Positions 25,289-36,253 of a DNA stretch of 64,000 bases are shown here, in pieces. The stretch's first letter is position 1. Every line of letters begins with the position of its first letter. The translations under genes and the position numbers were made by a program. Source of the stretch: Deinococcus psychrotolerans. Its GTDB lineage: Bacteria > Deinococcota > Deinococci > Deinococcales > Deinococcaceae. Where the stretch lies: positions 248,001 through 312,000 of the forward strand of contig NZ_CP034183.1 in NCBI RefSeq assembly GCF_003860465.1. Direction: 5' to 3'. Below the pieces are notes generated by a model. It ran no database searches. It was not told the DNA's origin and was given only the letters and a program-made list of their open reading frames with translations.

Positions 25289-26779
25289 TCACAGCACCAG
25301 TGCCTGCGCGTTCCCGCCGAGCTTGTCCCACAGGGTAAAGGCCGCCCTCCCACCGGGCCGGATGACGCCCTCGTCGGCCCAATTTGCCGCCAGCGCGGGG
25401 CCGCGGGTGAAGGCCCACAGGGTTTCTTCTGGGCTTAGCGCCTCGGCTGGGGCCAAGCGGGTGCCGTCGTCGCCCACGCGGGTCACGGCGGCGGCAAAGC
25501 TGGCCCGCACATCTGGCGGAGCCACCGGCGCGTCTGAGCCAAATGCCAAGATTGTGCCCGCCGCCTTGAGGGATTTGAAGGCGTAACTGGTCTGGAGGTG
25601 CTGCGGCAGCAAGTCGCCGATCATGGCGGCGTCGCCTTGCAGGTGAATCGGCTGAACGCTGGCGATCAGGCCTGCAAAGCGCGGCAGATCAGCGGGCCGC
25701 AGGTGCTGGGCGTGTTCGATTCTCAGGCGCAGACCCTTTTGCTGGGCCAGTTCCCGCAAGTCGTCGTAGGCATTCAAGACTTCGGTGTTGGCCCTGTCTC
25801 CAATGGCGTGCGTGACTGGCACCAGACCGAGTTCCAGTGCCTCCCGCCCCAGCTCGCGGATCAGCTCGGGGCTGTCTAAAGCGATGCCAGTGCCGGAGCC
25901 GTCGGCAAATCCTGGCGGGTGCAGCCAAGCAGTGCGGCTGCCCAGTGCGCCGTCAGCGAAGAACTTGAGGCCGCCGAACTCAAAGAGTGGGCTGTTGGTT
26001 TTTTTCAGCTCTGCCGCCTCGGCCAAGCGCTGATGCGGCAAACAGGCCCAAATTCTCAGGGGCAGTTCGCTCCGTGCCGCCAGCATTTGCAGGGCGCGGG
26101 GCGCTTCGCCGTCCTCGTAGGCCATGGTGTGGGCGCTGACGTAGCCGCGCTGGGCGAGGTCTCGCGCTCCGGCGTCGGCGGCGGCGAGCCACTGCGCCGA
26201 GCTGGGAGCCGGAATCACGTGGGCCACCAACGCGGTGGCGTTTTCCAGCAAACTGCCCAGCGGGCGCACGATTTTGCCGCCTGCCGGATCGGGGGTGTGA
26301 GCGTCTATGCCGGCCAGCCGCAGCGCCAAGCTGTTGGCCCAAGCCAAGTGCAAGTCCCGCGAATACAGCAGCACCGGATGGTGCGGGCTGACCATGTCGA
26401 GCATCTCGGCGGTGGGGTAATCGCTCAGGCCCAGCTCGGACATCAAAAAGCCGCCGCCGCGAATCCAAGTTCCGGCGGGTGTGTTGGCGCTGCGCTGAGC
26501 GACTTTAGCTGCCACTTCCGCCACGCTGCCCGCGCCGTGCAGCAGCAGTTGCGAAAGCGAAAAACCGTAGCTCACCAGATGGATATGGGCGTCGCACAGC
26601 CCCGGCGTCAGCAGCAGGTCGCGGTGATCTTGCACCTCGGCGGCGGGGGAGAGGGCTTGCATCTCTTCTCGGCTGCCCACAGCCACCACCCGCCCCGCGC
26701 CCACCAACACGGCCTGCGCTTCAGGTCGGGCGTCGTCTTGGGTCAGGGTGCGGGCCAGAATCAGCGTGTGGGGGGACAT
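25289..26779 (-). CDS. Amidohydrolase family protein (YtcJ-like)
   Basis: 496-residue metal-dependent hydrolase of the amidohydrolase 3 group. GLCDAHIHL supplies the first two metal histidines, [13 protein letters not shown] and [12 protein letters not shown] the later ones, and [12 protein letters not shown] the catalytic aspartate. The family includes N-substituted formamide deformylase and exoenzyme-like members, so the substrate cannot be named. The ATG at 26779 is supported by a TAGCCT box (26792-26787) seven bases before it (predicted leaderless). Confidence 0.9.
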   Translation of the reverse strand: MSPHTLILARTLTQDDARPEAQAVLVGAGRVVAVGSREEMQALSPAAEVQDHRDLLLTPGLCDAHIHLVSYGFSLSQLLLHGAGSVAEVAAKVAQRSANTPAGTWIRGGGFLMSELGLSDYPTAEMLDMVSPHHPVLLYSRDLHLAWANSLALRLAGIDAHTPDPAGGKIVRPLGSLLENATALVAHVIPAPSSAQWLAAADAGARDLAQRGYVSAHTMAYEDGEAPRALQMLAARSELPLRIWACLPHQRLAEAAELKKTNSPLFEFGGLKFFADGALGSRTAWLHPPGFADGSGTGIALDSPELIRELGREALELGLVPVTHAIGDRANTEVLNAYDDLRELAQQKGLRLRIEHAQHLRPADLPRFAGLIASVQPIHLQGDAAMIGDLLPQHLQTSYAFKSLKAAGTILAFGSDAPVAPPDVRASFAAAVTRVGDDGTRLAPAEALSPEETLWAFTRGPALAANWADEGVIRPGGRAAFTLWDKLGGNAQALVL

Positions 26780-26830
26780 GGGGATCAGGCTAGCGCTTGG
26801 GTGCGGGCTGAAGGATTAGACCAGATGAAC

Positions 26831-27835
26831 TTAGATCAGGTGAAGTTGCCACTCGGTTTGCTCGGAAAAAGGCTCGAAGCCCATCGCCACGTTGATGCCC
26901 AGCATGGCGGCATTTTCATTGGCGTTGCTGGTGCGGATAAACTGCGCTCCGCTGCACTGTTGCAAAATTTGGCGGGTCAGGGCCGCTTTGAGCCACTTGC
27001 CCAGCCCCCGTCCCCGTTCGCTGGGCCGCACCGCCGTCGCACCTTGGTCTACGGCGCTGGCCCGCTGCGGCGTCCAGTAGATTTCGCTGTAACCGACGAG
27101 TTCGCCGCTTTGGGTGTCTTCAATCACCGCTGTCCAGCGCACTTCGCCCACCTCATGGATTTGCTGTTCCCACGTTCTTAGCGTTTCCGGCGTGATTTTC
27201 CAGTCGTCGTAGTCCAGTTCGCCGCGTGGGGCGGTGTTCATCACCATCACCATCTGGGCCATCCGTTCTAAGTACGCTTCGGGGTAGGTTTGCCAGAGGT
27301 GAAGCTGGTAGGCCTCGCCCGCCGGACGGCTCAGCCAAGCGTCGAGCAACTCAGTAGATACCGCCGCCAGGTTCAATTGGCTGCGGCGATCTGTAATGGC
27401 CGGCGCGGCTCCCAATTCTTCGGCAAACGGTTGCCCCGCTGGAGCGCGGTCGGTGGTGACAAACGTCAGTGTGGTGCGTCCGGCTTGCCGCGCCTGCGAG
27501 ATCAGGTGCTCGGCCACCCTGCGCCCAAGTCCCCGGCGGCGCACTTCTGGATGAACCAGCAAACGGGCGCGGGCCAGATGTAAGTTTTGCTCCAGGCTGT
27601 ACTCCAGCATTCCCCATGCCAGCACTTGGCCGCCCTCCCAGACGACAACGTGCTCGGTTTTTTCGCCGGGCGTCACAAAGCTCAGCCCCGCCGCTTCCTG
27701 CTCCAGCACCAGTGGCGGGTCTTCCGGATAGGCGAACACAAAGCAATCGGCCATCAGTCGCGCGATGGCGAGGCGCTCGGCGGGAGTGGCCGTAGGCGGG
27801 TCAAATATGCTGGGATTTGAAAGGAGTGTGGTCAT
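26831..27835 (-). CDS. Double GNAT-domain N-acetyltransferase
   Basis: 334 residues containing two GNAT units: an N-terminal one (about 1-150) with [22 protein letters not shown] as its acetyl-CoA loop (key part RRRGLGRR) and a C-terminal one (about 160-334) with [20 protein letters not shown] (RGRGLGKW). Tandem GNATs of this length resemble the mycothiol synthase layout, but Deinococcus uses bacillithiol, so an unrelated acceptor is likely. A CAGACT element lies six bases before ATG. Confidence 0.85.
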   Translation of the reverse strand: MTTLLSNPSIFDPPTATPAERLAIARLMADCFVFAYPEDPPLVLEQEAAGLSFVTPGEKTEHVVVWEGGQVLAWGMLEYSLEQNLHLARARLLVHPEVRRRGLGRRVAEHLISQARQAGRTTLTFVTTDRAPAGQPFAEELGAAPAITDRRSQLNLAAVSTELLDAWLSRPAGEAYQLHLWQTYPEAYLERMAQMVMVMNTAPRGELDYDDWKITPETLRTWEQQIHEVGEVRWTAVIEDTQSGELVGYSEIYWTPQRASAVDQGATAVRPSERGRGLGKWLKAALTRQILQQCSGAQFIRTSNANENAAMLGINVAMGFEPFSEQTEWQLHLI

Positions 27836-27892
27836 CCTTTCAGTCTGAGGCCGGGGCGTCAGCGGCGCATCGGCACGCTGGCTTAGCAGCGG

Positions 27893-28795
27893 CTAAGGCG
27901 CGGGCGGCGCTTGGTTCGGGTCGACAGGCGTGTGGTTCTCAGCGGGCGGCTGCAAATCGAACACCACCAACTCGGCGGGGCAGTTGAGGCGCAGCGGCAG
28001 GCCGGTCACGCCGAGGCCGTGCGTTACGAAGCCGCGAATGGTGCGCGGCTTGGCGGCTTCGATGGTCGGCTCGGCAGCGCTGGGCTGTTCGGGCTGCGTC
28101 TGCACCCAGCCTTCCAGAAAGCGGGTGCCGTACAAGCTGGCCTGCTTGACTGGCCCCAGAAACGGCAATTTGATTTGCCCGCCGTGGGTGTGTCCGCAGA
28201 GCGTCAGGCCCACGCCTTCCGGCACGTGCGGCAAAAAATCGGGGTTGTGCGAGAGCATCAAGGTGCCCCCGCCAGTTTTGGCTTGCAGGGTGGACTGGAG
28301 GTCTTGGTTGCCGAACCACCAGTCATCGATGCCGCACAAATAAAAGTCGTCTCTGAGCTGCACGCCCGCGTTGTTGATGATGGTGATGCCCGCCTCGGCG
28401 AGCTGCCGGGCGAAGCGGGCGCGAACCGGCTGGGTATTTAAGCTCGTCCAATCGTGGTTGCCGAAAACGCCGTACACGCCCAGCGGAGCCTGGAGCGCCG
28501 AGAGTTCTTTGATGAGTGTTTTGATGGGCCGGTACGACACGCTGCTGTCGAGGAAGTCGCCGGTAATCACGATCAAATCGGCCCTCTGCTCCATAGCCGA
28601 GCGCACCCAGCGCCGCACCGAGCCGCGCCCGATCCAGTTGCCGTAGTGCAAATCTGAGAGCAGCACCACCTTGAGGGGCCGCGTCAGGCCGCCGAGTTCA
28701 AAGCGCTGCTGTGAGGTGCGGTAGCGGTAAGCGTTGACATACGAAAAACCCAGAGTTGTGCCGAATACGGAGAGCAGAGAGCGGGCGAGGCGCAT
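27893..28795 (-). CDS. Calcineurin-like metallophosphoesterase (YkuE/YaeI-like)
   Basis: 300 residues with the metal site in order: LLSDLHYG, GDFLDSSV, FGNHDW, LSHNPDFL and CGHTHGGQ. Signal-anchor-like hydrophobic residues occupy about 7-19, so it probably sits at the membrane, as YaeI-type UDP-DAG or phosphodiester hydrolases do. The ATG at 28795 is chosen over GTG at 28801 because a TACCCT box (28809-28804) lies eight bases before the ATG. Confidence 0.88.
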   Translation of the reverse strand: MRLARSLLSVFGTTLGFSYVNAYRYRTSQQRFELGGLTRPLKVVLLSDLHYGNWIGRGSVRRWVRSAMEQRADLIVITGDFLDSSVSYRPIKTLIKELSALQAPLGVYGVFGNHDWTSLNTQPVRARFARQLAEAGITIINNAGVQLRDDFYLCGIDDWWFGNQDLQSTLQAKTGGGTLMLSHNPDFLPHVPEGVGLTLCGHTHGGQIKLPFLGPVKQASLYGTRFLEGWVQTQPEQPSAAEPTIEAAKPRTIRGFVTHGLGVTGLPLRLNCPAELVVFDLQPPAENHTPVDPNQAPPAP

Positions 28796-28981
28796 AAGCA
28801 CTCAGGGTAACGTCTGAGGGCTCAAGTTGCCTTGAGGTTACGCGGGCCTAATCGCTTCTCCACTGAACTCGGTTGGAAGGGGTGGGGCAGTCTGCCGGAA
28901 CGGGTTCAGTGGGCTTGCGGGATACTGGCTCAAGGGAAAGTTGAGCGCTGAAGATGTTAGGTTCTGATGCCCAGCCCACAC

Positions 28982-30646
28982 TCAGCCCAGATTCAGCAGT
29001 TCGCGCAGCTCACCGAAAGCGGCGTCGCTGGCCACGATGTCCAGCACGTCGCCGTTCTCCAATTTGAGATCGGGGGTGGCGCTGAGAATCGTTTCGCCAC
29101 GTTCCAAACCCACCACCTGCGCTCCGCTCGGCAAACTCAGCAAGCTGATGCGTGCGCCCAGCCAAGCGGGCGGCACAGCCACGCGGTAAAAGGCGTCTTC
29201 GCTGCTCTGCGGCGGCGCGGCGCTGAGAATAGTGGTGGTCGGGGTGATGACCTGCAACTCGGCGGCGCGGCGGTCGCGCAACTGCCCTTCCACGTAACCG
29301 AGTTGGCCGCTGAGCAGGTGAGCGATTCCCGATGAGATCAGTGCGGCGGGCAGCAGGGCGTCGCCGCCCCACGTCGCGGCCAGCAGGGCGGCCGCCAGCG
29401 GGATATTGAGTGTCACGGTGAGGTAGGCTCCCGCTGCCACCAAAGCGCAGACGGTGGGATCGAGCGGAGTGGGCAAAGTGGCGTTGAGGCCCACGCCGAT
29501 CAAAGCGCCGGTGGCCACCGAGGGCAGCACCCCGCCCCCGAAGCCCAGCCGCACCCCGAGCGCCAGCAGCACCCATTTCCAGCCGCCGCCCGCCAGCGCC
29601 TCGCCGCCCAAAAAGCCTGAGAGTGAGAGCTGCGCCCAGCCTGCACCGCCGCCCAACACTGCTGGGGTGAAATAAAACGCCGCTGCCGCCGTCGCCAGCC
29701 CGAACAGCCCCGCCCAGACCAGACGCGGCCAGCCGCTCAGCCAATTCTGCGGCCACAGGCGCGAGAGCCAGACACCCACCCAGGCGACTGCGGTGGTGGC
29801 CAGCGCAATCAGCGCGTAGAGCGGCAGTTGCAGGGCGCTGGGGGCTTGCAACGTCGGCACGTCAAATAGTGGGCTTGCGCCGAACGCCAAGCCGTAGACC
29901 GCGTAAGCGCTGACCGACGCCAGCACGCAGGGCATCAGCACTTCAAATTCAAATTCGAATCGGCGGTAGAGCACCTCGGCCAGCAGTACGGCGGCGACCA
30001 GCGGCGCGTGCAGCACCAGCCCCAGCGCGGCGGACACGCTCGCCAAAGTCAGTTGGCGGTCCTCGGCCACGCTGATGCGGCCAAAGCGCGAGAGAAGCCG
30101 CGCCGAGAAGCCGCCCAGCGCCGTAAAAGTGGAGTCGCGGCCAATCGGCAGGCCCACGCCGTAGCCCAGCAAATTGGCTCCCAAGAGGCGCAGCTGGGTG
30201 CTCAGCCGGGTGCCGCCGCGCCGGTGGTAAGCGCTGACCGTCTCGGAAAGCGGGTCGGAAGGACTGCCCTGCGTCAACCACGCTGCCAGCACCGCCACCA
30301 CGGGCAAAGCCAGCATGCCATAAGGCAGCGCCTCGCCAAAGGCCATCAGCAGGCCCCCCTCGCCGGGTGTGCCGGGTGGGCTGTAGCCGGTGATGGCCGC
30401 TCCCCAGTCGAGCACAAGGGAGAGCAGCAGCCGCAGTCCTATGCCCAGCACCCCCACCAATGCGCCCGCCACCACGCTGTAGAGCACCAAGCGCCCGGTT
30501 TCAATGCGGCTGCGAACGGTGCGCCGGAGTGGAGCGGCCAGCGGCGGCCTGAGGGCCGAACCGATTCGCGCTGAGCTGCGGCGGGCCGCATCCAGCGGAA
30601 CTTTGAGGGGTTGGCGCGGCAAACGCAGCGGAGAACGAGAAGGCAC
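28982..30646 (-). CDS. ClC-family chloride channel/transporter with C-terminal TrkA-C domain
   Basis: 554 residues. About ten to twelve hydrophobic segments span residues 50-440, followed by a cytosolic RCK_C/TrkA-C domain (LSLPSGAQVVGLERGE...LKLENGDVLDIV). The ClC motif normally GREGP reads GRDST (in GLPIGRDSTFTALGG), so the gating glutamate is replaced by aspartate and the following GP is absent. Start: GTG at 30646, seven bases after TAAAGT (30659-30654), preferred to the GTG at 30655 that overlaps the box. Substrate and mode (channel or exchanger) cannot be decided. Confidence 0.85.
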   Translation of the reverse strand: MPSRSPLRLPRQPLKVPLDAARRSSARIGSALRPPLAAPLRRTVRSRIETGRLVLYSVVAGALVGVLGIGLRLLLSLVLDWGAAITGYSPPGTPGEGGLLMAFGEALPYGMLALPVVAVLAAWLTQGSPSDPLSETVSAYHRRGGTRLSTQLRLLGANLLGYGVGLPIGRDSTFTALGGFSARLLSRFGRISVAEDRQLTLASVSAALGLVLHAPLVAAVLLAEVLYRRFEFEFEVLMPCVLASVSAYAVYGLAFGASPLFDVPTLQAPSALQLPLYALIALATTAVAWVGVWLSRLWPQNWLSGWPRLVWAGLFGLATAAAAFYFTPAVLGGGAGWAQLSLSGFLGGEALAGGGWKWVLLALGVRLGFGGGVLPSVATGALIGVGLNATLPTPLDPTVCALVAAGAYLTVTLNIPLAAALLAATWGGDALLPAALISSGIAHLLSGQLGYVEGQLRDRRAAELQVITPTTTILSAAPPQSSEDAFYRVAVPPAWLGARISLLSLPSGAQVVGLERGETILSATPDLKLENGDVLDIVASDAAFGELRELLNLG

Positions 30647-30799
30647 GCCCCGCACTTTAGCGCAGGTGAGCGCGCGAGCTGAGGCCTAAAGCATTTGTCA
30701 AAAAGAAGCTCTAACGTTTCCCCTGAAGAATGGAGCTGCGAGAATGACCTCAGTCTTCTTCGCAGCTCCCTATACCACTTTGCTCTTTGGCAGCTCTTG

Positions 30800-32435
<1,636 letters not shown>

Positions 32436-32443
<8 letters not shown>

Positions 32444-32768
32444 GGCGCACTCCCACGGCGTGAACGCGAGTGGAGCTGAGTTCCAGGCCCGCTTGCGTTT
32501 TGACGGTGTGTTCGACGCGCTCGGCAATGTTCTGGGCCACCGCTGGAATGTTGACGCCGTAAGCCATTACCACGTAGAGGTCGGCACTGGTTTTGCCGCC
32601 GTCTTTAACGATTACCACGCCGTCACGGGCTTGAGCTCTGCCCAGCACGCGCTGCAACCCTTCTTTGAGATTGGCGGGGGCCATGCCCACCACGCCGGGA
32701 ATTTCGTGGGCCGTCAGGCCGATTAAAGAGGCGAGCGCCGCCTCGCTGATTTGAATGGTTCCGTTCAC
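32436..32768 (-). CDS. Asp23/Gls24 family envelope stress response protein
   Basis: 110 residues with the family pattern ISEAALASLIGLTAHEIPGV, VVIVKDGGKTSADLYV and VAQNIAERVEHTVKT (motifs shortened). The start is GTG at 32768: a TATACT box (32783-32778) lies nine bases before it and no ribosome binding site is seen, so it is read as leaderless. It forms an operon with the FakA-like gene, as yqhY/yloU do with yloV in Firmicutes. Confidence 0.85.
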
Positions 32769-32797
32769 GATGCAGGCAGTATACGGGAGAAGGGGTT

Positions 32798-33298
32798 TTG
32801 GCGGGCTTACCAACAAAGCATGAGCCCGGCGCAGGCCACCTGAAACTCGGCGACACCCTCAAAACCGCCAGCGGAGGCAGCGGCCAAGTCGTGCTTCTAC
32901 AAACGGTGAGTGAGAGCAAGCAGATGTACAATCTCACTGTTGATGCCGCCCACACCTTTTATGTTGGGGAAACGGGCTGGCTGGTTCATAACTGTGAATT
33001 CAGTTGGAAGCTTGGTCAAGCACAAGCTCACTTTGACAAGCACGGTGGTGAAATAGTTCAAGCGCTTGGCTTAAAATCTTATGATCTCGCAAAGTATATG
33101 GAGGACACCAACTTGGTCATCAAGAATGGTACGTGGGTTCCTGAGATGAATGCATATGTACAGATCATTGGAGGTAAAGGCAGTGCCAAGGTACTTCTTG
33201 CCGGTCTAGACAGGACTATAGGTGAAATTACGACACTTCATGTTAAGACGATCAGTGAGGTTTCCAGAAAAGCCCCAAGTCTTGGATGGAAGAAGTAG
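32798..33298 (+). CDS. Truncated HINT domain fused to a toxin-like C-terminal domain
   Basis: 166 residues. Residues 1-65 are the end of a pretoxin HINT (intein-like) domain: LKLGDTLKTASG, MYNLTVDAAHTFYVG, then WLVHN at 61-65, after which cleavage normally releases the toxin. Residues 66-166 are unfamiliar; H78, K81 and H82 in QAHFDKHGGE and a late GEITTLH resemble small metal-independent RNase toxins, but this is inference. The N-terminal half of HINT and the whole delivery part are missing. The TTG at 32798 has GGGAG eight bases before it, so the fragment could be translated. Base composition is AT-richer from about 33000 on. Confidence 0.6.
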   Translation: MAGLPTKHEPGAGHLKLGDTLKTASGGSGQVVLLQTVSESKQMYNLTVDAAHTFYVGETGWLVHNCEFSWKLGQAQAHFDKHGGEIVQALGLKSYDLAKYMEDTNLVIKNGTWVPEMNAYVQIIGGKGSAKVLLAGLDRTIGEITTLHVKTISEVSRKAPSLGWKK

Positions 33299-33657
33299 TG
33301 AGAGTATCCGAGGTATTTAGCCTAGATCAGAGTGCCCAGGAGGCAGAGGTTTATGTAACGGATGGCTTCTATAGCGCCCTCGTCTTCTCATCCTTCTATA
33401 AAGTGGAACCTCGTTCTGGAGATATAGTAGATTGCGTGATGGCTTTTATGCCATACGACGTAGAAGTTGTAGAGGATGGCCTTCAGCCGAGCATAGTTAA
33501 GTTATCTAAGGGTTACTTTGCCTACGAGGTAGTAGGCAGTGTCGCAGAAGAAGGTGGAGTAGTGTTCGTTGGAGGTTTCCGAATATGTATTGAGGATGAC
33601 TTTCCGAAAGTTGGCAACGTAAGGTTTAAATGTACACGTTTAGATCTACAAGTTTGA
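33286..33657 (+). CDS. Small protein, candidate immunity partner
   Basis: 123 residues, strongly acidic, with no signal peptide or membrane helix, and no recognised family. It overlaps the toxin-like gene by 13 bases if the ATG at 33286 is used; a GTG at 33298 would give a TAGTG junction and has GGAAG upstream. Order, overlap, size and acidity are those of immunity genes behind polymorphic toxin tails. Codon use (many A/T third positions) differs from the neighbours and points to recent transfer. 33660-33850 shows no gene. Confidence 0.55.
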   Translation: MEEVVRVSEVFSLDQSAQEAEVYVTDGFYSALVFSSFYKVEPRSGDIVDCVMAFMPYDVEVVEDGLQPSIVKLSKGYFAYEVVGSVAEEGGVVFVGGFRICIEDDFPKVGNVRFKCTRLDLQV

Positions 33658-33856
33658 TGAGAATTGAGTTGGTCGGAAATCGCGTGAGAGGCTATTGCAT
33701 TTTAAAGAAAAACACCCAACCCTCATAGATTATTTGCCACTGTAAAGATTCAAAATTCTCCACCTATACCATATAAGCTCTTTTACTCACACCCCGCACC
33801 AAGCCAACGCTGAGGCGGGGTGCTTCTTGGCGTTCCGCTTTCCGACTCCTGTTCCT

Positions 33857-34561
33857 CTAAAAGCTGTACCTCACGCCCAGCATCACCTTCAGCACCGTGC
33901 CGGGGCGCTTGACGGCTTTATTAATCGCCTCATAGCCGCCCTCACCGGGCTTAAAGGTGTCGGTGTTATTTCTGTCGTCGCGGCTGACAATAGGGCCGCC
34001 CCCAAAATACTGATCCACTCCCACGTCGCCCACTACGCTGAGCGAATTGGTCAGCAAGTAGGCGGCCTGCGAGCCGAGTCCTATCCCGAAAGCACTGCTG
34101 GAATAATCGGTGTACTGGCCGCCTTTGTAGGTCAGGCGCGAGTTGAACCGGCCATAGCGCAGCCCGCCGTAGAAGCTGGTTTCCAACCCTGGAATTTGCT
34201 GTCCGAGGTCATAGGTTGCCCCCAGACCAAAAAAGAGGGCGTTGGCCCGCTCGCTGCTGATCAGCCCGCTCTTTTTTTGCTGACCAATGCTGCCGAGTAA
34301 GCCCAAGTCGGCGTCTTCATCAAAGCCGCCCTCCTTGCTGCTGCGGCCCACACTCAGGCGCAACCCCAGCGGGCCGGCGAGGTTGTTGTAATTGGCAAAC
34401 ACCCGCACGCTGCGGCCATCCGCGTAGCCGCCGAGCAGACCAAATTGAAAGTTGGTGTAGGAAAAGGGCAATGCTGCCGGTGCGGTTTGGGCGCTGGCTG
34501 CCGGAAGAGTGAAGCAAAGAAGAGCGAACAAGGTCTTCAGCGGTGGGTTCAGCCCGTACAT
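33857..34561 (-). CDS. Putative secreted or outer-envelope beta-barrel protein
   Basis: 234 residues with a signal peptide (LFALLCFTLPAASA, cleavage after about residue 24). The mature part alternates polar and hydrophobic residues with many G, Y and F (YGGLRYGRFNSRLTYKGG) and ends in VRYSF, an aromatic C-terminus as in outer-membrane barrels. No family is recognised. ATG at 34561 lies six bases after TATCGT (34573-34568). It diverges from murI. Confidence 0.65.
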   Translation of the reverse strand: MYGLNPPLKTLFALLCFTLPAASAQTAPAALPFSYTNFQFGLLGGYADGRSVRVFANYNNLAGPLGLRLSVGRSSKEGGFDEDADLGLLGSIGQQKKSGLISSERANALFFGLGATYDLGQQIPGLETSFYGGLRYGRFNSRLTYKGGQYTDYSSSAFGIGLGSQAAYLLTNSLSVVGDVGVDQYFGGGPIVSRDDRNNTDTFKPGEGGYEAINKAVKRPGTVLKVMLGVRYSF

Positions 34562-34629
34562 GACTCCACGATACCTTGAGAACAGACAGCCGAAGGTCAG
34601 CTCAGCAAACCGTTAGACTCTGGAGAGCT

Positions 34630-35469
34630 ATGACCTCTTTTTCTCCTGCACCTCAGCGGCCCATCGGGGTGTTCGATTCGGGCATGGGCGGCCTGAGCGT
34701 GCTGGGCGAACTCCGGCGGGCGCTCCCGCATCAGGATTTCGTGTATCTGGCCGACACGGCCCACGTGCCTTACGGCAGCCGCACGGAGGCCGAAGTCCGA
34801 ACCTTGACCACCGCCTGCACCGATTGGTTGCGTCAGCAGGGCTGCGCGGGCGCGGTGATCGCCTGCAACACGGCCAGCGCCTTTAGCCTCGACTTTTTGC
34901 GGGCGCGGTACGGCCACACCTTCCCCATCGTGGGCCTCGTTCCAGCGCTCAAGCCAGCGGTGGCAGCAACCCAGAGCGGCACGGTGGCGGTGCTGGCCAC
35001 GCCGGTCACGCTGCGCGGGGCGCTCTTGGAGGAGGTGATTCAGCAGTTCGCGGTGCCCGCTGGGGTGCGGGTGCTGCGCCTGAGTCACCCCGACTTGGTG
35101 CCATTGGTCGAAGTGGGAGAAGCCGACTCGCCGCGCATGCGTGCCGCTTTGCGTGAGGCGTTAGCGCCCGCCGCCGCTGCTGAAGCCGACCAACTGGTGC
35201 TGGGTTGCACGCATTTTCCCTTTCTGGCGAGCAGTATCCGAGCCGAGTTTGGGAACACCTTCGCGCTGCTCGACTCCGGCGCGGCAGTGGCCCGGCGCAC
35301 GGTGCAGGTGCTGGGAAGTGTAGTCTCAGACGTTTCTGGAGAGGTGCGTTACTTCGCCACCGGAAACCCTGCCGAGGTCGCGTCCGTGATGGCGGCTTTG
35401 CTGGGCCACACCGTGAAGGTCGAACACGCCGAGTTAAACCAACTTATCCAAGAGAGTGTTGCCAGATGA
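34630..35469 (+). CDS. murI: Glutamate racemase
   Basis: Makes D-glutamate for peptidoglycan. 279 residues, normal length. DSGMGGLSVL at the N-terminus and the two catalytic cysteines in VIACNTAS and VLGCTHFPFL are present. ATG at 34630 follows GGAG; a TAGACT element ten bases upstream suggests only a very short leader. rph begins 10 bases downstream of its stop, so the two are probably one operon. Confidence 0.95.
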   Translation: MTSFSPAPQRPIGVFDSGMGGLSVLGELRRALPHQDFVYLADTAHVPYGSRTEAEVRTLTTACTDWLRQQGCAGAVIACNTASAFSLDFLRARYGHTFPIVGLVPALKPAVAATQSGTVAVLATPVTLRGALLEEVIQQFAVPAGVRVLRLSHPDLVPLVEVGEADSPRMRAALREALAPAAAAEADQLVLGCTHFPFLASSIRAEFGNTFALLDSGAAVARRTVQVLGSVVSDVSGEVRYFATGNPAEVASVMAALLGHTVKVEHAELNQLIQESVAR

Positions 35470-35479
35470 GACAGACCCT

Positions 35480-36181
35480 ATGAGACAAAACCGCTCTGCC
35501 GATCAGGCCCGCCCGCTCAAAGTCAGCCGCAACGTCAACGCTTACGCTGAGGGCAGCGCCCTAGTGGAACTCGGTCAGACCAAAGTGCTGGCCACCGTAT
35601 CCGTTGATCAGAAAGTGCCGCCCCACATGCGCGGCAAGAAAGAAGGCTGGCTGATGGCAGAGTACCTGATGCTGCCGCGTGCCACCCATGACCGCCAGAA
35701 CCGCGAGCGCAACATGCAAAATGGGCGGCGGCACGAGATTCAGCGCCTCCTGGGCCGCTCGTTTCGCTCGGTCACCGACCTGCGCTCCTTCAAAAATCAG
35801 ACCTTGATTATCGACTGCGACGTGCTACAAGCCGACGGCGGCACCCGCGTGACCAGTCTGCTGGCCGGATACGCCGCCCTGTTCGACCTTTCCGACCGCC
35901 TCATTCGGAGGGGTACGCTCAGCGAGTGGCCGCTGCTGCACGAGTTGGGCGCGGTGAGCGTGGGCTATGTGGGCAATGAGCTGCTGGTCGACCTCGAATA
36001 CAGCGAGGACATGCAGGCCAGCGCTGATCTCAATGTGGTCGCTACCTCCAAGGGCCTGATTCTGGAAGCGCAGGGCGGCGCAGAAGGCCAACCGATTGCG
36101 CCGGAAAAGTATATGGAACTGCTGAATGCTGGCATCAAGGCGGCGGGCGAACTGTCGCGGGCACTTCACGCGCAGCTGTAA
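35480..36181 (+). CDS. rph: Ribonuclease PH
   Basis: Phosphate-dependent 3' exonuclease that trims tRNA 3' ends. 233 residues; blocks typical of the family are EGSALVELGQTKVLATV, RNRERNMQNGRRHEIQRLLGRS-type arginines (RRHEIQRLLGRSFR), LIIDCDVLQADGGTR and a final GIKAAGELSRAL. ATG at 35480 fits the family start; it lies ten bases behind murI. Confidence 0.95.
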   Translation: MRQNRSADQARPLKVSRNVNAYAEGSALVELGQTKVLATVSVDQKVPPHMRGKKEGWLMAEYLMLPRATHDRQNRERNMQNGRRHEIQRLLGRSFRSVTDLRSFKNQTLIIDCDVLQADGGTRVTSLLAGYAALFDLSDRLIRRGTLSEWPLLHELGAVSVGYVGNELLVDLEYSEDMQASADLNVVATSKGLILEAQGGAEGQPIAPEKYMELLNAGIKAAGELSRALHAQL

Positions 36182-36253
36182 AGGGGGATGCGGAAACAGC
36201 GGAATTTCTGGCTTTCTAACCCCTCCACTCAGCGCCCGCTCTATGCTCAGGGA

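Noticed and set aside
33790..33822. Inverted repeat CACCCCGC/GCGGGGTG as a terminator
   Set aside because: The stem is good but neither strand has a T run after it; left out as unproven.
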